Positions 52,984 through 61,033 of a stretch of 64,000 bases of DNA are shown piece by piece. The translations under genes and the position numbers were made by a program. Position 1 is the first letter of the stretch; the number at the start of each line of letters is the position of its first letter. The notes beneath the pieces are model-generated. The model saw only the letters and a list, made by a program, of their open reading frames with translations, was not told the DNA's origin and did not search any database. Origin of the DNA: an uncultured Acetatifactor sp. (GTDB lineage: Bacteria; Bacillota; Clostridia; Lachnospirales; Lachnospiraceae); NCBI GenBank assembly GCA_947594835.1, contig CANQEH010000015.1, positions 1 through 64,000 on the forward strand, given 5' to 3'.

Positions 52984-52997
52984 CGAAAACGATTGAG
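52984..52997. promoter_or_regulatory. Candidate LacI operator, phosphorylase side
   Basis: CGAAAACGATTGAG, repeated with one change at 53317-53330. It lies about 25-38 bases downstream of the predicted start of the cellobiose phosphorylase transcript, where a repressor could act as a roadblock. Confidence 0.6.
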
Positions 52998-53028
52998 GGA
53001 TTTTTCGGTTCTTTCAATTACAATTGGG

Positions 53029-53057
53029 ATTATACTTGATTTAGCTTGGAAATGCAA
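53029..53057 (-). promoter_or_regulatory. Promoter of cellobiose phosphorylase
   Basis: On the minus strand TTGCAT (53057-53052) and TATAAT (53034-53029) with a 17-base spacer. Confidence 0.75.
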
Positions 53058-53280
53058 CAAAAATCGCAGAAATCAAGCGATTTTCTGCAAAGCGGGAAGG
53101 ACCGTGGCAAAGGGGCCAGGGAGCGCTCTGAAACGCCGACGGGGGCGATAAAACGGCGTTTCGAAGGTCGGGGAAGCGGTGTTTGCGAAAAATGTAAAAA
53201 AACGCAGGCACTCTTATACAAAAATACCATCTGGAAAATGGTAATAGTACACAAAACTTACAAAAAAACAAATAATGTTG

Positions 53281-53309
53281 TTGCAAATCTGTAAAAGTTG
53301 TTGTATAGT
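53281..53309 (+). promoter_or_regulatory. Promoter of the LacI regulator/ABC operon
   Basis: TTGCAA at 53281-53286 and TATAGT at 53304-53309 with a 17-base spacer. The 629-base divergent region 52766-53394 otherwise holds no gene I can support. Confidence 0.75.
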
Positions 53310-53316
53310 GAAAACA

Positions 53317-53330
53317 CGAAAACGATTAAG
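53317..53330. promoter_or_regulatory. Candidate LacI operator, transporter side
   Basis: CGAAAACGATTAAG overlaps the predicted transcription start of the regulator/transporter operon and matches 13 of 14 bases with the site at 52984. The two sites, one per divergent promoter, suggest coordinated repression by the encoded LacI protein. Confidence 0.65.
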
Positions 53331-53394
53331 TGGACAAAAGAAGATGTACCGATACATGATACAGTCTGAACCTTAACAACCGGGAGGAATCACC

Positions 53395-54414
53395 ATGGCA
53401 TCGCTGAAAGATATTTCCAGGGTTTGCGGGGTATCGGTCGCAACGGTCAGCAAAGCGCTGAACGGCTATGCGGATGTCGGCGAGGAGACCAGGGCGCAGA
53501 TCAAGCGGACGGCCAAGGAAATGGGGTATCTTCCGAATTTTTCCGCCAGGGCCTTAAAGACCAACCGCACCCATGACATCGGCGTGCTGTTCGTAGACGA
53601 AGCCATGAGCGGCCTGACCCACGATTATTTTTCCAGTGTGCTGGACAGCTTCAAGCGGACGGCAGAGCAGCGCGGCTACGATATCACGTTCATCAACGGC
53701 TGCAAGGAACGGCCCGGCCGGATGTCTTATCTGGAGCACAGCCGCTACAGAGGGTTTGACGGGGTAGTGCTGGCGTGTATCGACTTTGACGACCCGGAGG
53801 TATCGGAGCTCTTAAAGAGCGATATCCCGGTGGTGACTGTGGACTATCTGTACAACAACCGTATGGCTGTGATATCCGACAATGTGAAAGGGATGCGGGA
53901 GCTTCTCCTCTATATCCACAGCAGGGGGCACCGCCGGATCGCCTATATCCACGGCGCGGACTCCGCGGTGACCAGGAGCCGCCTCTCCAGCTTTTATCGG
54001 ACGGCGGAGGAGCTTGGCCTGGAGATACCTGACCAGTACATACTGGAGGCGGCATACCGGGACACCGAGGCTGCCCAAGCGGCCACGGGACGGCTGTTAG
54101 ACCTGCCCGTACCGCCCACCTGTATCCTGTATCCGGACGATTTCGCCGCCTTTGGCGGGTTCAACGCCATCCGGGAGCGGGGGCTTAGCATCCCCGGCGA
54201 TATCTCCGTGGCTGGCTACGACGGCATCCCGGCGGCTATCTGGCTGGAACCCCGGCTGACCACTGTGAGGCAGGATACGGAGAAGATCGGACGGGCATCA
54301 GCCCGCAAGCTGATCGACCTGATCGAGCGGCCCAAGACCACGCTGATCGAACAGCTGGTGATACCGGGCAGCCTGGAGATGGGGAAAACGGTGGCCCTTT
54401 TAGAGACGCCGTAA
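53395..54414 (+). CDS. LacI-family regulator of the cellobiose locus
   Basis: A 339-aa regulator: DNA-binding head MASLKDISRVCGVSVATVSKALNGYADVGEETRAQIKRTAKEMGYLPN, then effector domain segments THDIGVLFVDEAM, RGFDGVVLACIDFDD, VVTVDYLYNNRMAVISDN and SVAGYDGIPAAIWLEPRLTTV. GGGAGGA precedes the start. Its position between phosphorylase and transporter says it controls cello-oligosaccharide use, probably by repression relieved by a disaccharide. Confidence 0.9.
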   Translation: MASLKDISRVCGVSVATVSKALNGYADVGEETRAQIKRTAKEMGYLPNFSARALKTNRTHDIGVLFVDEAMSGLTHDYFSSVLDSFKRTAEQRGYDITFINGCKERPGRMSYLEHSRYRGFDGVVLACIDFDDPEVSELLKSDIPVVTVDYLYNNRMAVISDNVKGMRELLLYIHSRGHRRIAYIHGADSAVTRSRLSSFYRTAEELGLEIPDQYILEAAYRDTEAAQAATGRLLDLPVPPTCILYPDDFAAFGGFNAIRERGLSIPGDISVAGYDGIPAAIWLEPRLTTVRQDTEKIGRASARKLIDLIERPKTTLIEQLVIPGSLEMGKTVALLETP

Positions 54415-54502
54415 AGACAAAACAGGCATTTGGCAAGGGCAAAGCCCCTGCGTAACATAAATGCAAAACCCTACAACTTTTTTACACAAGGGAGGTAAAA
54501 AA

Positions 54503-55966
54503 ATGAAGAAAAAAGTATTGAGCGTACTGCTTGCCGCTACGATGCTCACCGGCATCCTGGCTGGCTGCGGTAACGGTGCAACCACCGACCAAGGGGGGGC
54601 GGGAACCTCTGATGCAGGTACGACTGACGCAGGCACCACCGACGCAGGCAGCACGGATGCCGGCGCCGCCGATGCAGGTGCTGCAGCAGGCGAAGGCGCA
54701 GTGCTGAACATCTACACCTGGAACACCGAGTTCATGAACCGCCTGACGGACCACTATCCCGGGTACACCAAAGGCAGTGACAACACGGAGACAGACGAAA
54801 ACGGTAACTTGAAGGGTACGGTAGAAGGTAAGATCGGAGACATCACCGTAAAGTTCAACATTACCCCTAGCAAGGACAACGCTTACCAGAACAATCTGGA
54901 CGAGGCGCTGTTGGGCCAGGAGTCCGCTGCCGCAGACGACAAGGTAGACATCTTCCTGGTGGAGGCAGACTATGCATTAAAGTATGTCAACTCCGATTAC
55001 TCCATGGCAGTGAAGGATCTGGGCATCACGGATGCGGACATCGCAGACCAGTACAAGTACACCCAGGACGTGGTGACGGATTCCAACGGCGTTCTGAAGG
55101 GACTTTCCTGGCAGGGCTGCCCCGGCGTTATGTTCTATAACCGCGAGGCTGCAAAAGAAGTGTTCGGAAGCGACGATCCCGCTGCCGTACAGGAGAAGGT
55201 AAAGGACTGGGCGGCCTTCAATGCAACTGCTAAGGAACTGCATGACGCAGGCTACAGCATCGTAACCTCCGCAGCAGACACCTATCGTACTTACTCCAAC
55301 AACGTGAGCAGCCCCTGGGTTGTTGACGGCAAGATCAACATCGACGAGAACCTGATGAACTGGGTAAACGATTCCAAGGCGCTGGTTGACGCAGGCTACA
55401 TCGGCACCAGCGAGCTGTGGAGCGCTGACTGGAGCAAGGGCTTCTTCCCTGACGGAAAGGTATTCGCATACTTTGGCCCCGCATGGCTTGTAAACTTCTC
55501 CATGTCCGCTGACACGGAAGGCAGCATCGGCTACAACGGCGGCTGGGGCGCTACCGAAGGCCCTCAGGGCTTCTTCTGGGGCGGCACCTGGATCTGCGCA
55601 GCAACCGGCACCGACAACGTGGCTACCATCAAGGACATCATGCTGCAGCTGACCTGCAACCCTGAAATCATGAAGGAGATTGTGATCAAGGACGACGATT
55701 TCGTAAACAACAAGCCTACCATGGAAGCAATGGCACAGGATACCTCCTACTCCAGCAAAGTTCTGGGCGGACAGAATCCTCTGGCTATGTACTGCGCAGG
55801 TGTTAACGACCTGGATCTGAGCAACTTAAGCGACTATGACCAGGCCTGCAACGAAGAGTTCCAGAAGGCAATGCTCGACTACATGAAGGGCAACGTTGAC
55901 CTTGACACTGCAAAAGAGAACTTCTTCAAAGCAGTAGTGACGAAGCATCCTGATCTGACCTATTGA
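54503..55966 (+). CDS. Sugar ABC transporter substrate-binding lipoprotein
   Basis: A 487-aa family 1 binding protein with a lipoprotein signal (KKKVLSVLLAATMLTGILAGC, lipidated Cys near residue 22). A linker made of DAG(T/S/A)-type repeats follows (about 32-60), then the mature domain: LNIYTWNTEFMNRLTDHYPG, VDIFLVEADYALKYV, LKGLSWQGCPGVMFYNREAAKEVFG, and GGWGATEGPQGFFWGGTWI. It presumably binds cellobiose or cello-oligosaccharides outside the membrane. GGGAGGTAAAA precedes the start at 54503. Codon use is biased as in highly expressed genes. Confidence 0.92.
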   Translation: MKKKVLSVLLAATMLTGILAGCGNGATTDQGGAGTSDAGTTDAGTTDAGSTDAGAADAGAAAGEGAVLNIYTWNTEFMNRLTDHYPGYTKGSDNTETDENGNLKGTVEGKIGDITVKFNITPSKDNAYQNNLDEALLGQESAAADDKVDIFLVEADYALKYVNSDYSMAVKDLGITDADIADQYKYTQDVVTDSNGVLKGLSWQGCPGVMFYNREAAKEVFGSDDPAAVQEKVKDWAAFNATAKELHDAGYSIVTSAADTYRTYSNNVSSPWVVDGKINIDENLMNWVNDSKALVDAGYIGTSELWSADWSKGFFPDGKVFAYFGPAWLVNFSMSADTEGSIGYNGGWGATEGPQGFFWGGTWICAATGTDNVATIKDIMLQLTCNPEIMKEIVIKDDDFVNNKPTMEAMAQDTSYSSKVLGGQNPLAMYCAGVNDLDLSNLSDYDQACNEEFQKAMLDYMKGNVDLDTAKENFFKAVVTKHPDLTY

Positions 55967-56012
55967 TCGAAGGGACTTTAAAAAAGCGGGTTTTCTCAAA
56001 CTTGCGCACGAG

Positions 56013-56045
56013 GGCCGTGCCTGCCTTTTGGCAGGCGCGGCTTTT
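56013..56045 (+). terminator. Hairpin between binding protein and permeases
   Basis: GCCGTGCCTGCC near 56014-56025 pairs with GGCAGGCGCGGC near 56030-56041 around TTTT, followed by TTTTC. It is probably a partial terminator or RNA-stabilising hairpin that makes the binding protein more abundant than the permeases. Confidence 0.75.
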
Positions 56046-56093
56046 CAAAATGATAAAAATCAGGGCATTGCGGCAGAGAGGGATGGTGGCTAA

Positions 56094-57002
56094 ATGAAGA
56101 TGGGCAAACGAAGCAAGGCAGTCCGTTTCAACAAATGGGGATATATCTTCCTGATCCCCTTTCTCGTGACTTTTGTGGTATTTCAGCTGATCCCCTTGAT
56201 CAGCACGATCGTTTACAGCTTTTTTGAATATTACCGCGCGGGTCTTAAGGTAGTAGGGCCTAACTTCTTAGGACTCCAGAACTATATCAAACTGTTCTCG
56301 GATGCGGATATCTGGAAATATACCGGCAACACGCTGATCATCTGGCTGATGGGCTTTGTGCCCCAGATCATCGTTTCCCTTCTGATCGCGGCCTGGTTTT
56401 CTGATCCCAGTCTGCGGCTGAAGGGGCAGCGCTTCTTTAAGACGGTGATCTATCTGCCGAACCTGATCATGGCGGCGGCATTTGCCATGCTGTTCTTTAT
56501 GCTGTTTTCCAAGGGCGGCCCGGTCAACTCGATTCTGGTAAACAGCGGGATCTTTGCGGAGGCTTACACCTTTCTGGATCATGTGTGGCCCACCAGGATC
56601 CTGATAGCCTTCATGAACTTCTTAATGTGGTTCGGAAATACTACGATCCTTCTGATGGCGGGCATGATGGGGATCGATACCTCGCTGTTTGAGGCGGCCC
56701 AGGTGGACGGCGCTACCTCCACCCAGATCTTTTTCAGGGTCACGCTGCCGCTCTTAAAGCCGATCCTGCTCTATGTGATGATCACTTCCCTGATCGGCGG
56801 TCTGCAGATGTTCGACGTGCCCCAGATCCTGACCGGGGACGCCAGCCCCAACAACACCTCGAGGACGCTGATCATGTTCCTGAACAACAACCTCTACAGC
56901 AAGAACTACGGCATGGGCGGCGCAATTTCCGTTTACCTGTTCGTCATGACCGGTATCTTAAGCCTGCTGGTGTTTAAGTTTACCAATGGAAAGAAAAAGT
57001 AG
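56094..57002 (+). CDS. Sugar ABC transporter permease, MalF type
   Basis: A 302-aa permease with six expected membrane segments (WGYIFLIPFLVTFVVFQLIPLISTIVYS first). The EAA loop is EAAQVDGATSTQIFFRVTLPLLKPILL, the contact for the ATPase. No ATPase gene is in this operon. Paired with the next permease as heterodimer. Confidence 0.92.
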   Translation: MKMGKRSKAVRFNKWGYIFLIPFLVTFVVFQLIPLISTIVYSFFEYYRAGLKVVGPNFLGLQNYIKLFSDADIWKYTGNTLIIWLMGFVPQIIVSLLIAAWFSDPSLRLKGQRFFKTVIYLPNLIMAAAFAMLFFMLFSKGGPVNSILVNSGIFAEAYTFLDHVWPTRILIAFMNFLMWFGNTTILLMAGMMGIDTSLFEAAQVDGATSTQIFFRVTLPLLKPILLYVMITSLIGGLQMFDVPQILTGDASPNNTSRTLIMFLNNNLYSKNYGMGGAISVYLFVMTGILSLLVFKFTNGKKK

Positions 57003-57015
57003 GAGGGCTCAAGAG

Positions 57016-57891
57016 ATGGCAGTTAAATTCGATGACAAGCAGAAAGCGTCAAAGGGCGTCGGCATCGGTATCAGGCGGGTGATTGCCTATGTGGTGCTGA
57101 TCCTCGTTTCTTTCCTCTGCCTGTTCTGGTTTTATGTATTGTTCATCAATGCGACCAGAAGCGAGGGAGACTTAAACCGGGGCTTTTCCTTCCTGCCGGG
57201 AGGAAATCTGGCGGCGAACTGGACAAAGATGCTGAACTTCCCCATGATCTCCATGGGCACAGGTATGTTAAACAGCGTGATTGTCTCCACCTTGACGGCG
57301 GCGCTGTGCACTTATTTCTCCACGATGACGGCTTATGCGATCCATGCGTATGAATTTCGGTTAAAGAAACCCATGTTTACCTTTATCCTGGCGGTGATGA
57401 TGATTCCCACCCAGGTGACGGTGCTCGGATTCCTGCAGTTAGTCAGAGGTATGGGGCTGGAAGACAATTTTATCCCGCTGATCGTACCCGCTATCGCTTC
57501 TCCAGTGGTCTTCTTCTATATGAAGCAGTACATGGAGAGCGTGCTGCCCCTGTCTCTGGTGGAGGCGGCGCGGATCGACGGCTCCGGCGAGTTCCGCACC
57601 TTCAACAGTATTGTCCTGCCCCTGATGAAGCCGGCAATGGCAGTACAGGCCATTTTCTCCTTCGTTTCGAGCTGGAACAATTACTTCACGCCGTCCTTGA
57701 TCCTTCACGACGACAAGATGAAGACGCTGCCTATCCTGATTGCTCAGCTGCGAAGCGCGGACTGGAGAGAGAAGGACATGGGCGTGGTATACATGGCGAT
57801 CTCATTTTCCATCTTCCCGGTTATTTTGGTGTACCTGATCCTCTCCAAGCACATTGTGCAGGGCCTGGCTATGGGCAGCGTAAAGGGATGA
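57016..57891 (+). CDS. Sugar ABC transporter permease, MalG type
   Basis: A 291-aa permease with six membrane segments and the EAA loop EAARIDGSGEFRTFNSIVLPLMKPAMA. The start at 57016 follows AGGAGGG by 8 bases; an in-frame start ten codons upstream would overlap the preceding gene. Completes the CUT1 cello-oligosaccharide importer. Confidence 0.92.
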   Translation: MAVKFDDKQKASKGVGIGIRRVIAYVVLILVSFLCLFWFYVLFINATRSEGDLNRGFSFLPGGNLAANWTKMLNFPMISMGTGMLNSVIVSTLTAALCTYFSTMTAYAIHAYEFRLKKPMFTFILAVMMIPTQVTVLGFLQLVRGMGLEDNFIPLIVPAIASPVVFFYMKQYMESVLPLSLVEAARIDGSGEFRTFNSIVLPLMKPAMAVQAIFSFVSSWNNYFTPSLILHDDKMKTLPILIAQLRSADWREKDMGVVYMAISFSIFPVILVYLILSKHIVQGLAMGSVKG

Positions 57892-58014
57892 CGGCGCAGG
57901 ACTCTTAAAAACGGCGGAAAGTCAGAGCTGAAAAAGCGGGCTGCTTTCCGGGAAGGCTATAAAACAGTATATCGTTTGGGCTTGTCTTTCAGACGAGCCG
58001 GGACAGCGGATAGG

Positions 58015-58053
58015 AACGCTCCGGCAGAGTACAAAACTGCCGGGGCGTTTTTT
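58015..58053 (+). terminator. Terminator of the cellobiose transporter operon
   Basis: AACGCTCCGGCAG near 58016-58028 pairs with CTGCCGGGGCGTT near 58037-58049, with a T6 run at 58048-58053. Confidence 0.88.
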
Positions 58054-58225
58054 GTATGGAAGCAGCCCGGGAGTCCCCGGGCATTTCTGATGAAAGACTA
58101 CTCCTATGGCAACTTGCGTTCAAAATATGGCAGCCTGTGCTTCTGACGGTTGCAAAAGAAAAAATGTGAAGTATAATAGCCTCAAAGTCAGTCTTTTCTG
58201 GCAAATGAAGTGGAGGCAGCAAACG

Positions 58226-58666
58226 TTGAAGATAGAGATCATAGTGGATGAAAAAGCGGACGATCTGCATATTTCAGTCACCTGCAGGCATTTGACGCCG
58301 GAGATTGAAAAGATTTTGAAAATGTTCCGAATGATGGATCATCAATTGACGGCAAGAAAAAACGGGGAAATATATCTGCTGGATACTGCGGAGATTCTTT
58401 ACATAGAAAGTATTGAGCGGAAGTGCTTTGTCTACACATCGGATGAGGTTTATGAGTCTGATTTCCGGCTCTATGAGCTGGAAGGGCAGCTTGAGGAGCT
58501 CGGATTCCTGCGTGTAAGCAAATCCTTTTTGATTCATTTGCAGAAAGTACAGTCTTTAAAAGCGGATATCAATCGGAAAATACGCATTACCATGTCTAAC
58601 GGGGAACAAATTATAGCATCCAGGCAATATGCGGATGAATTAAAAAAACGATTAGGAGTGATATGA
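58226..58666 (+). CDS. LytTR-domain transcriptional regulator
   Basis: A 146-aa protein: a short N-terminal part (MKIEIIVDEKADDLHISVTC if the TTG is the start) and a C-terminal LytTR DNA-binding domain (ILYIESIERKCFVYTSDEVYES, LYELEGQLEELGFLRVSKSFLIHL, SNGEQIIASRQYADELKKRL). TTG at 58226 follows GGAGG by about 9 bases; ATG at 58205 is possible but has no ribosome site. Stand-alone LytTR proteins paired with DUF3021 proteins usually control a neighbouring ABC transporter. Confidence 0.88.
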   Translation: MKIEIIVDEKADDLHISVTCRHLTPEIEKILKMFRMMDHQLTARKNGEIYLLDTAEILYIESIERKCFVYTSDEVYESDFRLYELEGQLEELGFLRVSKSFLIHLQKVQSLKADINRKIRITMSNGEQIIASRQYADELKKRLGVI

Positions 58667-59151
58667 TGATGGAAGAAAAGAGAACGGTCTTTGATTATCT
58701 GGCCCAGGTGATGATTATATTCGGTTTTACCATGCTGATACTGAACATTTTCTGCCTTGCGTTTGGATCCTCCGCAAGAGATATTTCAGCGATCTTTGCG
58801 CTGGGTGCAAAAGGCGTCCCGGTAAGCGTTTCCTTTCAGTTTCTATGCGTTTCCGCTTTGCTTACGGGGGTGCGTTACGTTTTCTTTACAGACAGGATCA
58901 TTAAAAAAATGCCCGTCTGGCTGAGATGTATTTGTATGCTGACTTTGGCGGTCATCATCATCGCAGCTTTTATCATTCTGTTTGGCTGGTTCCCGGTTAA
59001 AATGTGGCAGCCGTGGCTCATGTTTTTCTTCTGCTTTGGAGTCTGCTTTGCCGGAAGCTGCCTTTTTGTGACGCTGAAAGAAAAGACGGAAAACAGGCGT
59101 ATGGAGGAAGCCTTACGGCGTCTGAAGGAGACGGAGGGAAAGAACGTCTGA
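58663..59151 (+). CDS. DUF3021 membrane protein
   Basis: A 162-aa protein with four membrane segments, a small cytosolic tail (EKTENRRMEEALRRLKETEGKNV, coiled-coil-like), and start MMMEEKRTVFDYLAQVMIIFG. It overlaps the LytTR gene by 4 bases. DUF3021 proteins are the membrane partner, often inhibitor, of LytTR regulators. Confidence 0.85.
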   Translation: MMMEEKRTVFDYLAQVMIIFGFTMLILNIFCLAFGSSARDISAIFALGAKGVPVSVSFQFLCVSALLTGVRYVFFTDRIIKKMPVWLRCICMLTLAVIIIAAFIILFGWFPVKMWQPWLMFFFCFGVCFAGSCLFVTLKEKTENRRMEEALRRLKETEGKNV

Positions 59152-59221
59152 AGGTAAACTTTCCATGCCAGGCATAAGTCTGTCGTCAAAGGGCAACGAT
59201 GGAAAAAGGGGCGTATGAAAA

Positions 59222-60070
59222 ATGAACGTTTGTATCAAGGCTGACCAGTTGACGGTCAGATTTTCACAGGAGCCGATTTTAGACCACCTTTCCTTTGAAG
59301 TGCCGGAAGGGATGATCTTTGGACTGCTCGGCCCGTCAGGCGCAGGAAAAACCACGTTGATCAAAGTGTTGACGGGGCAGCTTTGCCAGAAGGAAGGGAA
59401 AGCGGAGCTTTTCGGAAAAGACACCCGTAGCCTGACAGCGGCAGAACATGGGAAAATTGGCGCCATGCTGGATAACTGCGGTTTGTATGAGCGCCTGTCC
59501 GTTTATGAGAATCTATCCTTTTATGCGGATATCTATCGGGTTTCCCGCCGGGGGATCCCTGACATATTAAAAAGCGTCGGACTGTATGAAGCCCGGAAAA
59601 CGGCTGTCTCAAAGCTTTCCAAGGGAATGAAGAACAGGCTTTCGCTGGCGAGAGCGCTCATGAATCATGCGAAACTGCTTTTTCTGGATGAGCCGACTTC
59701 CGGGCTTGATCCGGTGACGACAAGGGAGATACATGGCATTTTAACCGAAGAAAGGAAGAAAGGAACCACTGTTTTTCTGACAACCCATAATATGTTTGAA
59801 GCGGAAAGTATCTGCGACTATGTCATTTTGCTGCACAGGGGCAATATCATAGAGCGGGGACGACCCGCGGACATATGCAGAAAATACGATCACCTGAATA
59901 AGCTTCATATCACGCTTACGGACGATACGGAACTGACGCTGGACAATAACAGCGCCTCCGCATCCGCAATCAAAGAATATCTGGAGCAGGACAGGATCCG
60001 CTCCATTCATTCTTCCGAGCCGACCCTGGAAACGGCTTTTATTGAACTGACGGGAAAGGGGCTGCAATAG
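59222..60070 (+). CDS. ABC transporter ATPase (ABC-2 exporter type)
   Basis: A 282-aa ATPase: Walker A GPSGAGKTT, signature KLSKGMKNRLSLARAL, Walker B LLFLDEPTSGLD, H-loop FLTTHNMFEAE, then a C-terminal DUF4162-like region. It is the usual partner in LytTR-DUF3021-ABC operons; the substrate is unknown. Its TAG stop overlaps the first copy of a 14-base repeat that recurs at the permease start. Confidence 0.9.
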   Translation: MNVCIKADQLTVRFSQEPILDHLSFEVPEGMIFGLLGPSGAGKTTLIKVLTGQLCQKEGKAELFGKDTRSLTAAEHGKIGAMLDNCGLYERLSVYENLSFYADIYRVSRRGIPDILKSVGLYEARKTAVSKLSKGMKNRLSLARALMNHAKLLFLDEPTSGLDPVTTREIHGILTEERKKGTTVFLTTHNMFEAESICDYVILLHRGNIIERGRPADICRKYDHLNKLHITLTDDTELTLDNNSASASAIKEYLEQDRIRSIHSSEPTLETAFIELTGKGLQ

Positions 60071-60223
60071 TGTGAAAAATAAGCTCGATAGCTTATTTTT
60101 CACACGGCAATTTGTGCTGGAGCGTCACAAATTGCTCTGATGGCAGATGAGAAATCGCATTCGCGAATTTCTCATCGCCCCGTCGCGTAAAACGCTCCGG
60201 AATGGAGATTAGTGTGAAAAATA
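60068..60223 (+). repeat. Structured insert between ABC genes, flanked by direct repeats
   Basis: TAGTGTGAAAAATA occurs at 60068-60081 and at 60210-60223, flanking about 128 bases. Hairpin 1: 60070-60085 with 60090-60105, 16 perfect pairs around CGAT. Hairpin 2: GCAATTTGTG (60107-60116) with CACAAATTGC (60126-60135). Hairpin 3: GATGAGAAAT (60146-60155) with ATTTCTCATC (60167-60176). The loop of hairpin 2, CTGGAGCGT, pairs with ACGCTCCGG at 60192-60200 (one G-T), three bases before TGGAG. The 3' arm of hairpin 1 can pair with either flanking repeat. A GTG at 60072 opens a 22-codon frame ending at 60140. Confidence 0.75.
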
Positions 60224-60906
60224 TCATTGCTATTTTCAAAAAACAGATCAGGGATACCCTGCGGAATAAGACGGTTCTGATCCAGTTTCTGATGTTTCCA
60301 GCAATGACTCTCATTATGAACCATACCGTCAGGATTCCGGATATGCCGCAAAATTTTTTTGTGAATTTATTTGCAGCAATGTACATAGGCATGGCCCCTT
60401 TGACCAGTATCGCCGCTGTCATTTCAGAGGAAAAAGAAAAAAATACCCTGCGCGTTTTGATCCTGTCTAATGTAAAGTCCTATGAGTACCTGCTGGGAAT
60501 CGGGAGTTATGTATGGCTTGCCTGTATGGCCGGGAGCATGGTCATCTGCATATCCGGCCATTATGACTGGAAAACGGGACTGATTTTTATGGGCATTATG
60601 GCAGTCGGGATACTCATTTCGCTTCTGATCGGCGCAGTCATAGGAATCGGCAGCCGGACACAGATGATGGCGACTTCCATCACTGTCCCCGTTATGATGA
60701 TCTTTTCTTTTCTGCCCATGCTGTCGCTGTTTAACGGCACAGTCGCAAAAATAGCGAGATTTGCCTATTCTGAGCAGATCAGCCGTATGCTTGGCAGCAT
60801 AAATAGTTTTGAACTTACTGCTGAGAGAATCGGCGTGATCGGAGCAAATATTTTCATTGCAGCGCTTGTATTTGCGGCCACATTCCGAAAGTGCGACCTG
60901 TCATAG
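60214..60906 (+). CDS. ABC-2 type transporter permease
   Basis: A 230-aa protein with six membrane segments, beginning MKNIIAIFKKQIRDTLRNKTVLIQFLMFP, the usual ABC-2 start. ISEEKEKNTLRVLILSNVKSYEYLLG is the typical loop after TM2. GTG at 60214 is preferred because GGAG lies six bases upstream; ATG at 60202 overlaps that site. It works with the ATPase at 59222. Export substrate unknown. Confidence 0.88.
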   Translation: MKNIIAIFKKQIRDTLRNKTVLIQFLMFPAMTLIMNHTVRIPDMPQNFFVNLFAAMYIGMAPLTSIAAVISEEKEKNTLRVLILSNVKSYEYLLGIGSYVWLACMAGSMVICISGHYDWKTGLIFMGIMAVGILISLLIGAVIGIGSRTQMMATSITVPVMMIFSFLPMLSLFNGTVAKIARFAYSEQISRMLGSINSFELTAERIGVIGANIFIAALVFAATFRKCDLS

Positions 60907-61033
60907 CGGGGCCATAGCGTTTTTTGTCTTTTCTGCTTCGGAAAATCGTTTCTTTACAAGGGAAAACACTTGCGTTAAAATAAAAAAGGAGTTTTTTAGA
61001 AACGCTGATAGAAGGAAAAGAGGGAAGCGCACG

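Noticed and set aside
60072..60140. A 22-codon leader peptide inside the ABC-gene insert as an independent gene
   Set aside because: Its start copies the permease start and it has no recognisable function; kept only as a property of the insert.
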